Source: Tetramitus jugosus (lineage: Eukaryota; Heterolobosea; Eutetramitea; Acrasida; Vahlkampfiidae). Taken from it: a stretch of DNA of 64,000 nt. This document shows positions 17,578-26,846 of this stretch, one piece after another. Location: NCBI GenBank assembly GCA_937625935.1, contig OW569374.1, positions 404,238-468,237 on the forward strand, written 5' to 3'. Below the pieces are notes generated by a model. The model had not been told where the DNA came from and did not search any database. It was given only the letters and a program-made list of their open reading frames with translations. The stretch's first letter is position 1. Each line of letters begins with the position of its first letter. The translations under genes were made by a program, and so were the position numbers.

Positions 17578-17925
17578 TTTTTTCGTTTTTTTCGTATTGT
17601 TTTTTGCTTTTTGATTTTCGGTTGTTTCTCCGGTGGGCCAATTTTTTCCTTTTCGCGCGCACAGGTGAGCACTTACAGTGCTTCAACTGAACAAATACCA
17701 AAGAGTTATGGATGATAACAATGGATTAGGCACCGCACTGACAAAGTGAAACCATGTGACTCCAATCCAGGTTGGTTTCCACCGAAAAATTCCTTATGAC
17801 AGGAGGAAAGGACATTTTCGTTAAAAGATAATTGACGAGTTCTTAGAGGTGGTTGGAAATTATTCAGATTTATTCAGATCATTACTATCTAATGGAGAAT
17901 AATAGATGAACAAGTGAGGCTGCGC

Positions 17926-19029
17926 TTAGTTTCTTTGTTGAACCAAGTCAGAGAGCTTGACCTTACCAATGTAGTTGTTCAAGACAGATCCCAAGTACAT
18001 GTAACCTTCGTGAACATCAGCTTCAGCACATCTGGAGAAGAAGGTACCGTTGGCAGATCTAATCTCTTCGAGAACTCTACCCTTGGAGTCAATCTTCTTG
18101 ACCAAACCAGCAGACTCAATCAATGCCAATGTGTTCAATGGAGGGATATAGGTAATAGCGAGATCTTGCAACTTTGGATAGTCCAAGATGGCACTCATTT
18201 CCTCAGAGGTATAAGAGAAGAGAGCAACATAGAAGTTTCCGTTACCGTCAGGTCTAATGTTGTCATTGTAACCACCAATGTCCTCAACCATGACTTCATT
18301 CTTTCCGGCCTTGCGTCCCTTCAAGAAGTACTTTCTAATCTTTCTGGCAGAGCACTCGTTGACAGCCAAGAACTCTTCGTCCTTACCGACAGCAATACCG
18401 TTGGCGAATCTCAAGTCATCAATCTCAACAGTCAATGCACCAGTGGTCAAGTTCAACTTGAACAATCTTCCATCAGGCTTGTTTGCAACAACAATGGAAA
18501 CAAAGGACATTCTAGTGTAGATTTGACTAGTGTCAGTAAAGTACAAGGTCTTTTCGTTGTTGGTCAAGTACAAGCTGTTTGCCATCTTGAATTGAATACC
18601 ATTGTATGAGTTGACAATGGTTTGAACGTTGGATGGGTTGGATCTGGAGATCTTGAGGATACCCTTGTAGGCATCAGCGACCCACAAGTTTTCAGCAGAA
18701 TCGAATTGGAGGCCCAATGGTCTACCGCACAATGGCTCATTGAGAACGGAGACACCACACTTTGCTCTGTCTTCAGCAGACAAGTTTGGAACAGAGTAAG
18801 CATAGACAGTGATTTCGCCAGTGACCTTGTCGACTCTTCTGATGGAACCATCAGCGACACTAGTGTACAAGTTACCTGCTTCATCCCAGACCATGGATTC
18901 TGGACCGTTGAGGACACCTTGTCCAATCTTTTCCATCTTACTGAAGACCTTGACCTTGTTTCTGGAAGCGACGCAGAAAGCGAGGCACATGAGGAGAGCA
19001 CTTAATACAATGATAGATACAGATCTCAT
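17926..19029 (-). CDS. Secreted strictosidine synthase-like six-bladed propeller protein
   Basis: A 367-residue protein with a clear N-terminal signal peptide (SIIVLSALLMCLAFCVAS). The rest is a beta-propeller of the strictosidine synthase/APMAP/SMP-30 group, with repeated 'G.L...ADA.G...' blades: ESMVWDEAGNLYTSVADGSI, GLQFDSAENLWVADAYKGIL, NSLYLTNNEKTLYFTDTS, ANGIAVGKDEEFLAVNE and NIRPDGNGNFYVALF, the last being the typical substrate-facing metal loop region. The cysteine pair CGVSVLNEPLCG probably forms a disulfide. Most such proteins are lactonases or esterases of unknown substrate rather than alkaloid synthases. The coding sequence has higher codon bias (C-ending codons) than its neighbours, suggesting strong expression. 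Confidence 0.87.
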   Translation of the reverse strand: MRSVSIIVLSALLMCLAFCVASRNKVKVFSKMEKIGQGVLNGPESMVWDEAGNLYTSVADGSIRRVDKVTGEITVYAYSVPNLSAEDRAKCGVSVLNEPLCGRPLGLQFDSAENLWVADAYKGILKISRSNPSNVQTIVNSYNGIQFKMANSLYLTNNEKTLYFTDTSQIYTRMSFVSIVVANKPDGRLFKLNLTTGALTVEIDDLRFANGIAVGKDEEFLAVNECSARKIRKYFLKGRKAGKNEVMVEDIGGYNDNIRPDGNGNFYVALFSYTSEEMSAILDYPKLQDLAITYIPPLNTLALIESAGLVKKIDSKGRVLEEIRSANGTFFSRCAEADVHEGYMYLGSVLNNYIGKVKLSDLVQQRN

Positions 19030-19640
19030 TATTGCTAAGAGAGTTAAAAGTGATATATATTATTTACGAAAGGGGTTGTTTGTTTTGTTTGTTGAAAGAA
19101 AGGATTCAAGTTCAAGAATTGTGAATCTTCTTTTATAGTGGAGGTTATGTGTTGGAGAGGCGACACGAGATGTCATCGGGTGAGGGTAAAACATCATCCC
19201 GAAGTGCCGACGAAACGTCAACCTTCACCGGATGAACCTCCTTTTTCTGTGAGACAGCTTTTCAGATTGTTCTGGACCTTGTAAGGCATGTTTCATCGGA
19301 ATTTCCGATATCAAATCATTGTCGCTTGATGGACATGCGATAACCAATATGGTTTTGATGACGTCTATATGGCACGAGAGGTGATAAGCAATTGTACCCG
19401 AGCGCCTCTTTTTATTCCTTCCCCCGGTCTTGCCTTTGGAAGAAGAAGTGTGTAACGTGGTTCACAAACTTTCGTGTGGGTACTCCTTATGTTTACAGTC
19501 GTTGACGGAGTGTCCTGTTTTCTTTACAGTGAATTTGTTTACCTTAGCTGACACCGATTCTCCCTTGGGAGGTGGTTTCTCAGAAGAAAGAGGAACGAAC
19601 AAGAAGAACAAGAAAGGTACCTTCTCAAAATTTAATTTTT
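19030..19640. other. Intergenic region between convergent-upstream genes, possible hairpin
   Basis: A 611-nt stretch holding the promoter of the propeller gene and the 3' side of the CHCH gene. An imperfect inverted repeat pairs CATCGGGTGAGGGT (near 19173) with ACCTTCACCGGATG (near 19219), with GGAGGTT at 19140 and AACCTCC at 19234 as an outer arm. The open frames on both strands here have no recognisable protein character. Confidence 0.4.
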
Positions 19641-20138
19641 TTAGTAACTTTGATGTTGAATTTTCTCTTGTTGGTCTCTTCTGCATTCCTTCAAGGAATC
19701 CATAAAGAATTGACATGCCATCGTGTCGTTCTTATTCTCGTTCAAGCACCGTATCAAGTCTTTACTCTGATAGTAGCACATGTCTCTTTCGTTTTGTTGT
19801 GCTTGTTGTCTACTGTCGTTCATCGAACCACTCATCTCTCTATTTTCCTGTGAATTGTCGTAGGAGTCAGGTGATGATTCAGGTGCTCCTGTCGAGTCCA
19901 TTGCATCATTGATTCTCCTTGACACTGTATGTCCGATCGCACTACCAACCATCGAACCAACAATGGTACCTCCAATTCCGCTACCCATGGGTCTCTGTTG
20001 CGGTGGTGGTGGTGCAGTTGACTGCGCTGTAGGCTGCGTGGTTCTTTTTGGAGTGGTTGCTGGAGGTGGTGCTGTTGTTCTCCTTGGTATGCTAGATGTT
20101 CTGGTTCGTGATGAACCTCCTCCACTTCTTCTTCCCAT
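19641..20138 (-). CDS. CHCHD2/CHCHD10 (Mix17)-like mitochondrial CHCH protein
   Basis: A 165-residue protein. The start at ATG 20138 (MGRRSGGGSSRTR) matches the family's MPRxSRS-type N-terminus; a second in-frame ATG at 20360 would add 74 residues and is less likely. Order of features: basic Ser/Arg/Thr-Pro-rich N-terminus (mitochondrial targeting), glycine-rich helix GSGIGGTIVGSMVGSAIGHT at ~52-71, which is the CHCHD2/10 signature, a polar linker, and a CHCH domain with twin CX9C motifs (C121/C131 and C142/C152) for Mia40-dependent disulfide import. Family knowledge: intermembrane-space proteins linked to respiration and cristae organisation. Confidence 0.9.
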   Translation of the reverse strand: MGRRSGGGSSRTRTSSIPRRTTAPPPATTPKRTTQPTAQSTAPPPPQQRPMGSGIGGTIVGSMVGSAIGHTVSRRINDAMDSTGAPESSPDSYDNSQENREMSGSMNDSRQQAQQNERDMCYYQSKDLIRCLNENKNDTMACQFFMDSLKECRRDQQEKIQHQSY

Positions 20139-20818
20139 TATTATTCTCTTTTTTGATGATCTTGTTTCTTTTCGATTGTTGTTTGAACGTGGTTTAGTTC
20201 TGGGTTTTGAATTTATAGTTTTGTCAACCAGTATTTTTAGAGAGTTCGGAACAACAATTTGTTTGAATGACAATGCAGACCGCAAGGAACGGAATGAAAC
20301 TATGCTTGATGAACAAAGATTCCATCTGGTGAATTTCTCATTTGACTGACATTCACTCATTATAAGCTTGCAAGATGACTACCTCCATTCGACTTGCATT
20401 CAAGTAATTACTTGAATCGCTAATGATGCATTCCCTCATTTATAAGGAGTTAAGGCACTCATTATGAGTCGCAGAACAAGTGTTTACAACAAGGATAGCT
20501 GTCACACGATATGGGTGGTTGTAATCAAATCCCACCACAGAAAAAGCATTTAATTGTTTGAAGGGTATTCTCTCGCAACAAGCGAGACAAGACTTCAGAA
20601 GATGGCTGTACCAATCCAACAATCTTCATTACCAGCAAACAATTCAAGCCACGTGGATAACTCTTTTGAAAGGTTTGATCAAGTATTCAACTGTAAGCCA
20701 AATTCAACATATTTACATGCAAACAGTTGAGGATGCCATTCATTGTAAAGTAGGTGCAGTCTGTTGCAACATTGCACAACAACAACAAAAGGGCTAATGA
20801 AGTAAACAATACATTTAT
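20139..20818. other. Intergenic region with a 20-bp palindrome and a possible micro-gene
   Basis: A 680-nt stretch between the CHCH and carrier genes. It holds a perfect palindrome at 20398-20417. On the + strand an ATG at 20602 opens a 42-codon frame (MAVPIQQSSLPANN...) with a GTAAGC donor near its end that could splice at about 20753 to a tail ending QQQQKG; this is too short to assert as a gene. Confidence 0.3.
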
Positions 20819-21796
20819 TCAATGGCCAGCAGGCTTTGCGATATTGCTCTTACCAAACAGAGCAAAGATCAATGCAGCCACCTTTTCATAGGCCAAGAAA
20901 TGGAAGGCAGCCATCAAAACAGTTTGCAACAACTTGACATTCAATCCCTTGTACCATCCAAAGAAACCATCTGCTTGGAACATTTGAATCAAACAGTCCA
21001 ATGTGTTCTGATAAGTACGGATACCACTATTCTTTGTGTCCTCACCTGTTGCATTCCTGTTCGAGTTACGCAACTTACTCTGAGCCACTTGCAACGGATA
21101 AGTGACAAATGTAGCAATTGCCTTTGCCACTGCACCCACAATAAAAATCTCCCAGGTAGACAATGATTTTCTACCACTAGAGTGTGCTCTTGCCAGAGCA
21201 ATCTTTCGAATGGCATCATACGCCACAAATTGAATCGTCGGGTTCGAAACGAGAACGAGAGAAGCGACACAACCACTCCACAATGCACCGATACCTTCTT
21301 CCTGAGCCACTCGAACCAAACCATCAATAAAACCATTGTATGGTTTGAGAGCCTTACTACCACTACCTCCTCCTCCTCTTGAAGAACCCTTTTGAGTCTT
21401 GAGTCTCGCAGAAACGACCCACAATGGACAAGTAGTCAAAACATTGACACAACCAGCAGCACTCGCAATCAACAAATTCTGACCAGTAGTCACATTGCGT
21501 TGACCCGTCGCATTCTTCACCAATGCCTTCAACATGTTATTCGTATAAAAATAGATAAAGTTACTGGCAGCGAGTGAAGCCAAAACAGGCCCAAGTCCCT
21601 TGTATAGTGCACCTACACCTTCTTCTTGAATAATTTGTTGTGTGACCTGGAGAGAGTTTTTTCCCTTGAGATTCTCATTGACTTGCATGTATGTACGAAG
21701 AATGTCTAGTGGGTAAAAGGCGGACATGGCTACTTGACCACCAAAGGTGCCTGCAATGGCATGGACGAATGCGTCATATGTGAAAACTTGATCCAT
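20819..21796 (-). CDS. Peroxisomal adenine nucleotide carrier-like (SLC25A17/PMP34 group)
   Basis: A 325-residue mitochondrial-carrier-family protein with three repeats, each with a PX[D/E]XX[K/R]-type motif: YPLDILRTYMQ (repeat 1), CPLWVVSARLKTQ (repeat 2) and YPLQVAQSKLR (repeat 3). The CPLWVV.xRLK form in repeat 2 and YPLQ..QS in repeat 3 mark the peroxisomal ATP/AMP antiporter group (PMP34, yeast ANT1, plant PNC) rather than mitochondrial ADP/ATP carriers. Six transmembrane helices can be placed. Expected role: import of ATP into peroxisomes for fatty-acid activation. A small Gly/Ser loop (SSRGGGGSGSK) lies after repeat 2's first helix. TTTTGGCGGG sits about 300 nt upstream. Confidence 0.85.
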   Translation of the reverse strand: MDQVFTYDAFVHAIAGTFGGQVAMSAFYPLDILRTYMQVNENLKGKNSLQVTQQIIQEEGVGALYKGLGPVLASLAASNFIYFYTNNMLKALVKNATGQRNVTTGQNLLIASAAGCVNVLTTCPLWVVSARLKTQKGSSRGGGGSGSKALKPYNGFIDGLVRVAQEEGIGALWSGCVASLVLVSNPTIQFVAYDAIRKIALARAHSSGRKSLSTWEIFIVGAVAKAIATFVTYPLQVAQSKLRNSNRNATGEDTKNSGIRTYQNTLDCLIQMFQADGFFGWYKGLNVKLLQTVLMAAFHFLAYEKVAALIFALFGKSNIAKPAGH

Positions 21797-22514
21797 TTTG
21801 ATGATGATGATTTATGGTGAGATGGTTTTTTTTGTGTGTTGTTCTGTTGTTTTTTTTTTGTTGTTGTTAAAAGTACAGAGAGAAGAAGAAGAAGCAAACG
21901 AACGAACGAAAAAAAATGAGGGTTTTTTTTTGGTGCTTGTTTGTTTGGGTCGTTTGGTGATTTGTTGCTGTTGTTACTGTTGTTGATTGGTTGGTTGGTG
22001 GTTTGGTTGCCACGCCAGAGCTTCCATGTCGTGATGACACACAGAGAGAGTTTGTGTGTGCGAGGTAGGGAGGAGAAAAAACAAGGAAAATTGAGTGAAT
22101 TTTGGCGGGAGTGAACGGAAGAATGGCACGTTGGGTTCAGAACAGCGAATTGACAAAAGAATTTGAGTCGGTGAAGTGTGGAAGAACAAGGCACCTTTGA
22201 ATCGGGTGTACCGGGTTGTTTTGGTAATCGAGTCTTCATTTCAGGATGAGGTCCAATTTCCAGAAAGTGCACTTGGTCATCTCGGAAATACCAACTGCGG
22301 AAACTAAATGTTGTCACTCAAGTCACAAACGTTGTAAAGTTTTTCTTACTCAATGGTCAGTGAGTGGCATTTAAACGACTTGGAGTTATTCGATGATAAT
22401 ATACAATCAATACCACATACAAACAACAAAATAAGATAACCTTGAAATCCATCGTCGTGTACATAAATACTAAAGAGGAGACAAATTTTGTTTTTTGAGT
22501 GAAAAGAAGACAAC
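21797..22514. other. Divergent promoter region between carrier and malectin genes
   Basis: 718 nt, no gene seen. The carrier side is a long T/G-rich stretch (A/C-rich leader on the minus strand). TTTTGGCGGGA at 22100-22110 is a candidate E2F-like site. Homopolymer-rich sequence near 21820-21940 produces spurious open frames. Confidence 0.45.
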
Positions 22515-24593
22515 ATGCAACAACTTAAATCATGGTGGACAATTGGGATCATCCTTTTATTGTCCTTAATTATGGGCACCTATTCTGTCAATGGTGCAAG
22601 GGTCGTAAGAATCAACGCTGGTGCTCCTAGCGATATCACTATCGGTGGAGTCGTCTGGAGCAGAGATAACGTTGCCCAGAATGGAGGACTGACTGGCAGT
22701 GGCACCGACACTTATACGCTCATCACCAACTCTGACAAGGCCATTCTGTTTAAAACTGGAGCATATGCCCCTGAAGTCGAAGCCCCTCCATTGACCTACA
22801 CTGTCAATGTAGACGCCGGAGTGCAATACAAATGTAGATTATACTTTGCTGAGACATATTCTGGATGTTTTGAGGCAAATAAGAGACTCTTCTCAGTGAA
22901 CGTGAATGGTGCTTTGGTTCTTGGCCCAAATTTTGATATCTGGTCATTGGCTGGAGGACAATACAAGGCTCTGGTTCGTGAGTTTGACTGTCAACCAACA
23001 AGCTCGGGAACGATCACTTTCACTTTCCTTCATTCTCAGCCAGCTAAAAATCATCCAATGGTAAATGCAATCGAAATCGTTGAAGCCAATGCAACTCCTT
23101 CCCCATCCCCATCTGCTACACCACCATCTCCTAGCCCTTCTCCATCACTAGTAACATGTTCATTCTGTCCTGCAGGTTTGTACTGTTGTGGACAAGCTTG
23201 TTACAAGACATCTGAGTTTACCTGCTATGGTCAAACTCTGTGTCCTGCAAATTTACTGCTGTGTGGCCAAGCATGTTACTCTGCAAATTCTTACGACTGT
23301 TACAACGGAAATCTATATCAAAAGGGTACCGCTCCTGGGCCTAATCCACCTCCTCCACCACCATCTACTCCTCCTCCACCACCTTCTACTCCACCTCCAC
23401 CACCACCTCCACCTTCAACACCACCACCACCACCATCTTCAAACGGAGGAAATCCAAATCCAAATCTCCCTTTGGAGACTGCTGTATATAGAATCAATTG
23501 TGGACAATCTGGAGCTACCTATGTTGAAAATGGTGTGACGAAATCAGGTTACAAGGACAGTAGAGGAAAGGTGTGGGACAACGATAACTATTTCAGTCCT
23601 TCAAATGTTGATACATTCTTCAACCTTCAATTCAAGGAACCTCATCCTTATGGAATTGAAGGTACCTATGATCCACATATTTTGTTGACAGAGAGATGGA
23701 GCCCTAACACATTCTCATACACCTTCCCTAACATTGCCTCTGGAAGATATCTAGTAAGATTGTACTGGGCAGAGTTGTATGACGGTAATTTTATCCTGTA
23801 TGATAACAACAATCCAAATCAAGGCTTGAGAGGAATTGGAGTACGAGTGTTCAGTGTGAGTGCCAATGGTGTTTTGAGGATTCCAAAGGTTGATGTGTTC
23901 CAGTCAAATGGTCCTTATGCCCAATTAGTCAGAGAGTTTTGGATAGATGTTGGAGGCGAAGGATCCATCAAGATCGATTTTAACAAGATTGTTGAGTCAC
24001 CAATGATTCAAGCCATCGAAATTGTTCGTGAATCTAACGTTGTTCCTCAACAACAACTACCACCTGGCAGGAAGCAAGGTCTGCTTTCTCAATTCTATGA
24101 CTATCGAGACTACCCTGAAAGTCCAATCCAAACCATGCCTGATGGCGGAGACTTCAAGAAACCCGTTGCATACACCGAGATTTCGAACTACTTTAGCAAT
24201 CCAAACAACTATGGTATTTTCCGTAGCACACCATTCATGGAGCAATTCGCAATGAAGGTTGACGGGTATCTCAGAGTTCCAGTCGCCGGAACCTACATTA
24301 TTACTCTGGAGAGTAACGATGGATCTCAAATGTGGATTTGGACTAACGAGAATAAGCAAGGTACTCCAGCATTTATTGACAATGATGGAAATCACAGAAA
24401 CCTCCAGGAAAAGGTTTATGTCACTTTTAACGCACCAGGTTTCTATCCAATTTTGATCAAGTATTTCCAGGGACATATTAACACTTGTGTGAGAATATAC
24501 TGGATGACTCCAAGTGATGATCAAAACAGGTGGACAGAAGAAGTGGATGTTGGAAGAATCATTGGACCTGAGTTCTGGTCATACAATGGTTGA
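22515..24593 (+). CDS. Secreted double-malectin, PA14-domain protein
   Basis: A 692-residue secreted protein: signal peptide (IGIILLLSLIMGTYSVNG), malectin-like domain 1 (~29-190, RINAGAPSDITIGGVVW), a Cys-rich linker with two similar units (CPAGLYCCGQACY and CPANLLLCGQACY, ~205-260), a proline-rich hinge (~265-315), malectin-like domain 2 (~322-500, YRINCGQSGATYVENG and RYLVRLYWAELYDGNF), and a PA14 domain (~510-690, GLLSQFYDYRDYPESP; ITLESNDGSQMWIW). Malectin and PA14 domains both bind carbohydrate, so a cell-surface or secreted lectin is likely. No C-terminal anchor is seen, unlike the tandem paralog downstream, which matches its second half closely. Confidence 0.87.
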   Translation: MQQLKSWWTIGIILLLSLIMGTYSVNGARVVRINAGAPSDITIGGVVWSRDNVAQNGGLTGSGTDTYTLITNSDKAILFKTGAYAPEVEAPPLTYTVNVDAGVQYKCRLYFAETYSGCFEANKRLFSVNVNGALVLGPNFDIWSLAGGQYKALVREFDCQPTSSGTITFTFLHSQPAKNHPMVNAIEIVEANATPSPSPSATPPSPSPSPSLVTCSFCPAGLYCCGQACYKTSEFTCYGQTLCPANLLLCGQACYSANSYDCYNGNLYQKGTAPGPNPPPPPPSTPPPPPSTPPPPPPPPSTPPPPPSSNGGNPNPNLPLETAVYRINCGQSGATYVENGVTKSGYKDSRGKVWDNDNYFSPSNVDTFFNLQFKEPHPYGIEGTYDPHILLTERWSPNTFSYTFPNIASGRYLVRLYWAELYDGNFILYDNNNPNQGLRGIGVRVFSVSANGVLRIPKVDVFQSNGPYAQLVREFWIDVGGEGSIKIDFNKIVESPMIQAIEIVRESNVVPQQQLPPGRKQGLLSQFYDYRDYPESPIQTMPDGGDFKKPVAYTEISNYFSNPNNYGIFRSTPFMEQFAMKVDGYLRVPVAGTYIITLESNDGSQMWIWTNENKQGTPAFIDNDGNHRNLQEKVYVTFNAPGFYPILIKYFQGHINTCVRIYWMTPSDDQNRWTEEVDVGRIIGPEFWSYNG

Positions 24594-24876
24594 ACTTAAG
24601 ATGAATCTAATAAAACAGACTGATTACTCGTAAATCTATACTCCATCACCTCTCAGAGGAGCTGCTGAATAGCGGAATTTAATCCAATGGGTATTGAGTA
24701 ACGAAAAAATCAGAAATCCGTAAAAAAACGGCGATGACCAGGTGGTTATTTCCGGGTTTACGATGTGACCCAATTATTTCGACTATGATTTCATGAACGC
24801 AGGTCACTTTATATCAAAAAGAGACAGCCTTATTCGAGAGAAATCTCCAGAAAACTAACAACTAAAGAAAATCATC

Positions 24877-26271
24877 ATGAATAATCAAATATTTCGGACC
24901 TCTTGCTGCAAGCCAAGTCTGTTGCTCCCTTTACTGTCCATCTTTCTCATCTTTTTCTCACTTCAGGGCTCTGTTGCTCTGGCTGCCAGTAATCCCAATC
25001 CCACTCTCCCTTTAGAGTATTCTCTATATCGGATCAATTGTGGACAAGATGGTGCAAGATACTTGGAAGAAGAAGGAGAATGGATCATGTTGGGGTACAA
25101 AGATAAGGAAGGAAAAGTTTGGGCTGATGACAACTACTTCACTGCATCCAATACGACTTTCTTTGATAATCTGACATATGCTGAACCTCATCCATATGGT
25201 ATAGAAGCAACACATGACCCGAACATCCTTTTAAAAAGCAGGTGGAGCACTAGTTCCTTCTCCTACACTTTCCCAAATGTAGACTCGGGAAGGTACCTTG
25301 TAAGATTATACTGGGCTGAATTGGACAACAACAACTTTATACTGTTTGATGGTTATGTGAACAAAATGTTGAAGGGAGTGGGTGTTCGGGTCTTCAGTGT
25401 GAGCGCCAATGGTATGTTGAAGATTCCAAAGGTAGATATCTTCCAATCAGTTGGTCCGTATGCTCAACTTGTCAGAGAGTTTTGGGTGGATGTGCAGGAT
25501 GAGGGGTCCATAAAGCTTGACTTCAACAAGTTGATTGGTTCACCCATGATCCAAGGAATAGAAATAATTTCAGAATCGCGAGTGGTTCCTCAACAAGTGT
25601 TGGCAACTGGGGTTCAACAAGGACTTCTCTCTTTCTTCTACAACTATAGCGATTATCCTGAAAGTCCAATCAAAACAATGCCAGACAAAGGAAACTTTTC
25701 AAAACCTATATCCTATGTGGAAATTTCTAACTATTTCAGTAATCCCAACAATCTAGGACGATTCCGAAGCTCCCCTTTTATTGACCAGTTTGCCATGCAA
25801 TCTTCGGGTTTCTTGAGAATTCCAGTCGCTGGAAAGTACAAGATTACTTTAGAGAGCAATGATGGATCTCAAATGTGGATTTGGACTGATCAACAGAAAC
25901 AAGAACCACCTCAGTATATAGACAATGATGGCAACCATCGAAATATTCAAAAGTACACCAATGTAACCTTCGCTGCCCCTGGATTCTACCCTATTCGTCT
26001 GAAATATTTCCAAGGACTAGTGTACTCCTGCTTGAGACTCTATTGGATGACACCCAGTGATGATCAGTCTCTCTTTTCTCTTGGGAGAAACGTTGGAAGG
26101 ATAATTGGTCCAGAGTACTTTTCTTTTGAGCAATCAGAACTTTTAGAGGTCATATCTGCACATGTTAATGGAACTGAAGGTCTCATACTGAATGGAGTCG
26201 CAACCTCCTTTATTTATTCTCCAATTCTGTACTTCTTACTCTGGGCTATCACAATTCTTTTTCAACTCTAA
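24877..26271 (+). CDS. Malectin-PA14 surface protein, probably GPI-anchored
   Basis: A 464-residue tandem paralog of the preceding gene, equal to its second half: signal peptide (LLPLLSIFLIFFSLQG, ~15-36), malectin-like domain (~45-235; YRINCGQDGARYLEEEG, RYLVRLYWAELDNNNF) and PA14 domain (~245-420; ITLESNDGSQMWIWTD). It then adds a C-terminal 45 residues ending in a hydrophobic stretch (SPILYFLLWAITILFQL) with no charged tail, the form of a GPI-anchor signal; a single-pass membrane anchor is the alternative. TTTATATC at 24808-24815, 62 nt before the ATG, is a TATA-like element. The pair probably arose by tandem duplication with loss or gain of the first malectin module. Confidence 0.87.
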   Translation: MNNQIFRTSCCKPSLLLPLLSIFLIFFSLQGSVALAASNPNPTLPLEYSLYRINCGQDGARYLEEEGEWIMLGYKDKEGKVWADDNYFTASNTTFFDNLTYAEPHPYGIEATHDPNILLKSRWSTSSFSYTFPNVDSGRYLVRLYWAELDNNNFILFDGYVNKMLKGVGVRVFSVSANGMLKIPKVDIFQSVGPYAQLVREFWVDVQDEGSIKLDFNKLIGSPMIQGIEIISESRVVPQQVLATGVQQGLLSFFYNYSDYPESPIKTMPDKGNFSKPISYVEISNYFSNPNNLGRFRSSPFIDQFAMQSSGFLRIPVAGKYKITLESNDGSQMWIWTDQQKQEPPQYIDNDGNHRNIQKYTNVTFAAPGFYPIRLKYFQGLVYSCLRLYWMTPSDDQSLFSLGRNVGRIIGPEYFSFEQSELLEVISAHVNGTEGLILNGVATSFIYSPILYFLLWAITILFQL

Positions 26272-26305
26272 GTAAAAAAACAACGGACGGTAAAACCCAC
26301 AAAAA

Positions 26306-26743
26306 ATGACATTTGTTTATGCACAAGAGAATGATGGTGTGGATTGGAACGAAACATCAGCCACATCAACAGGTGGCAGTGCTACAATCTATCTTCCCAA
26401 AGGAGCCACATCCCTCAAAATACGTGTGACCAAACCATGCACAAAATATGACTTTGAGCTTATTGTAACCACTCACAGAAACTGGCGTGACAATCAAGTA
26501 GCGGCCTATCTGTCCTCTGGTGGTTTGTACACAAGGTATGGAAGTCAAGCTCCTGCTTCACCTATCCCGATTCGTAGCTGGGGAGAGACCGGAAGTGTGG
26601 CCAGTGTTACAGTAGATTATGACAGACGAGTTATCACATTTTATTGCAATGAGGTGCCGCAAGCAGTGTTTGCCTTAGAATTGAACGAAGTCTTATTGGG
26701 AATTCGTGTACATCATGGTGGAGCCATAAATTTGATTCAATAA
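26306..26743 (+). CDS. Small beta-sandwich protein, SPRY-like
   Basis: A 145-residue protein made mostly of short beta strands (SLKIRVTKPCTKYDFELIV; SVASVTVDYDRRVITFYCNE). The DYDRRVITFYCN then VFALEL pattern resembles the 'D...g.v.f..ng......' strand pair of SPRY/B30.2 and related folds, but the match is weak. No signal peptide. It starts 34 nt after the GPI-type malectin gene stop and is followed by an NHL-repeat gene, all on the same strand, so the four genes from 22515 form a head-to-tail run. Confidence 0.6.
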   Translation: MTFVYAQENDGVDWNETSATSTGGSATIYLPKGATSLKIRVTKPCTKYDFELIVTTHRNWRDNQVAAYLSSGGLYTRYGSQAPASPIPIRSWGETGSVASVTVDYDRRVITFYCNEVPQAVFALELNEVLLGIRVHHGGAINLIQ

Positions 26744-26846
26744 ATCTCGTGAATGACACAGAAGTCAGAAGTCAAATGTAATTCAACAGGGAGGGAGTTT
26801 CAGTTACTCCGAATTTACAGACAAACAACTTCAGCATCTTGATAAT

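Noticed and set aside
17914-18609. 231-codon open frame antisense to the propeller gene
   Set aside because: It mirrors the coding strand of a strongly codon-biased gene, has no domain of its own, and the minus-strand protein has a signal peptide and propeller blades.
21730-22317. 195-codon minus-strand frame
   Set aside because: Overlaps the carrier start and runs through homopolymer-rich promoter DNA; composition is Ser/Lys/Asn/Pro noise.
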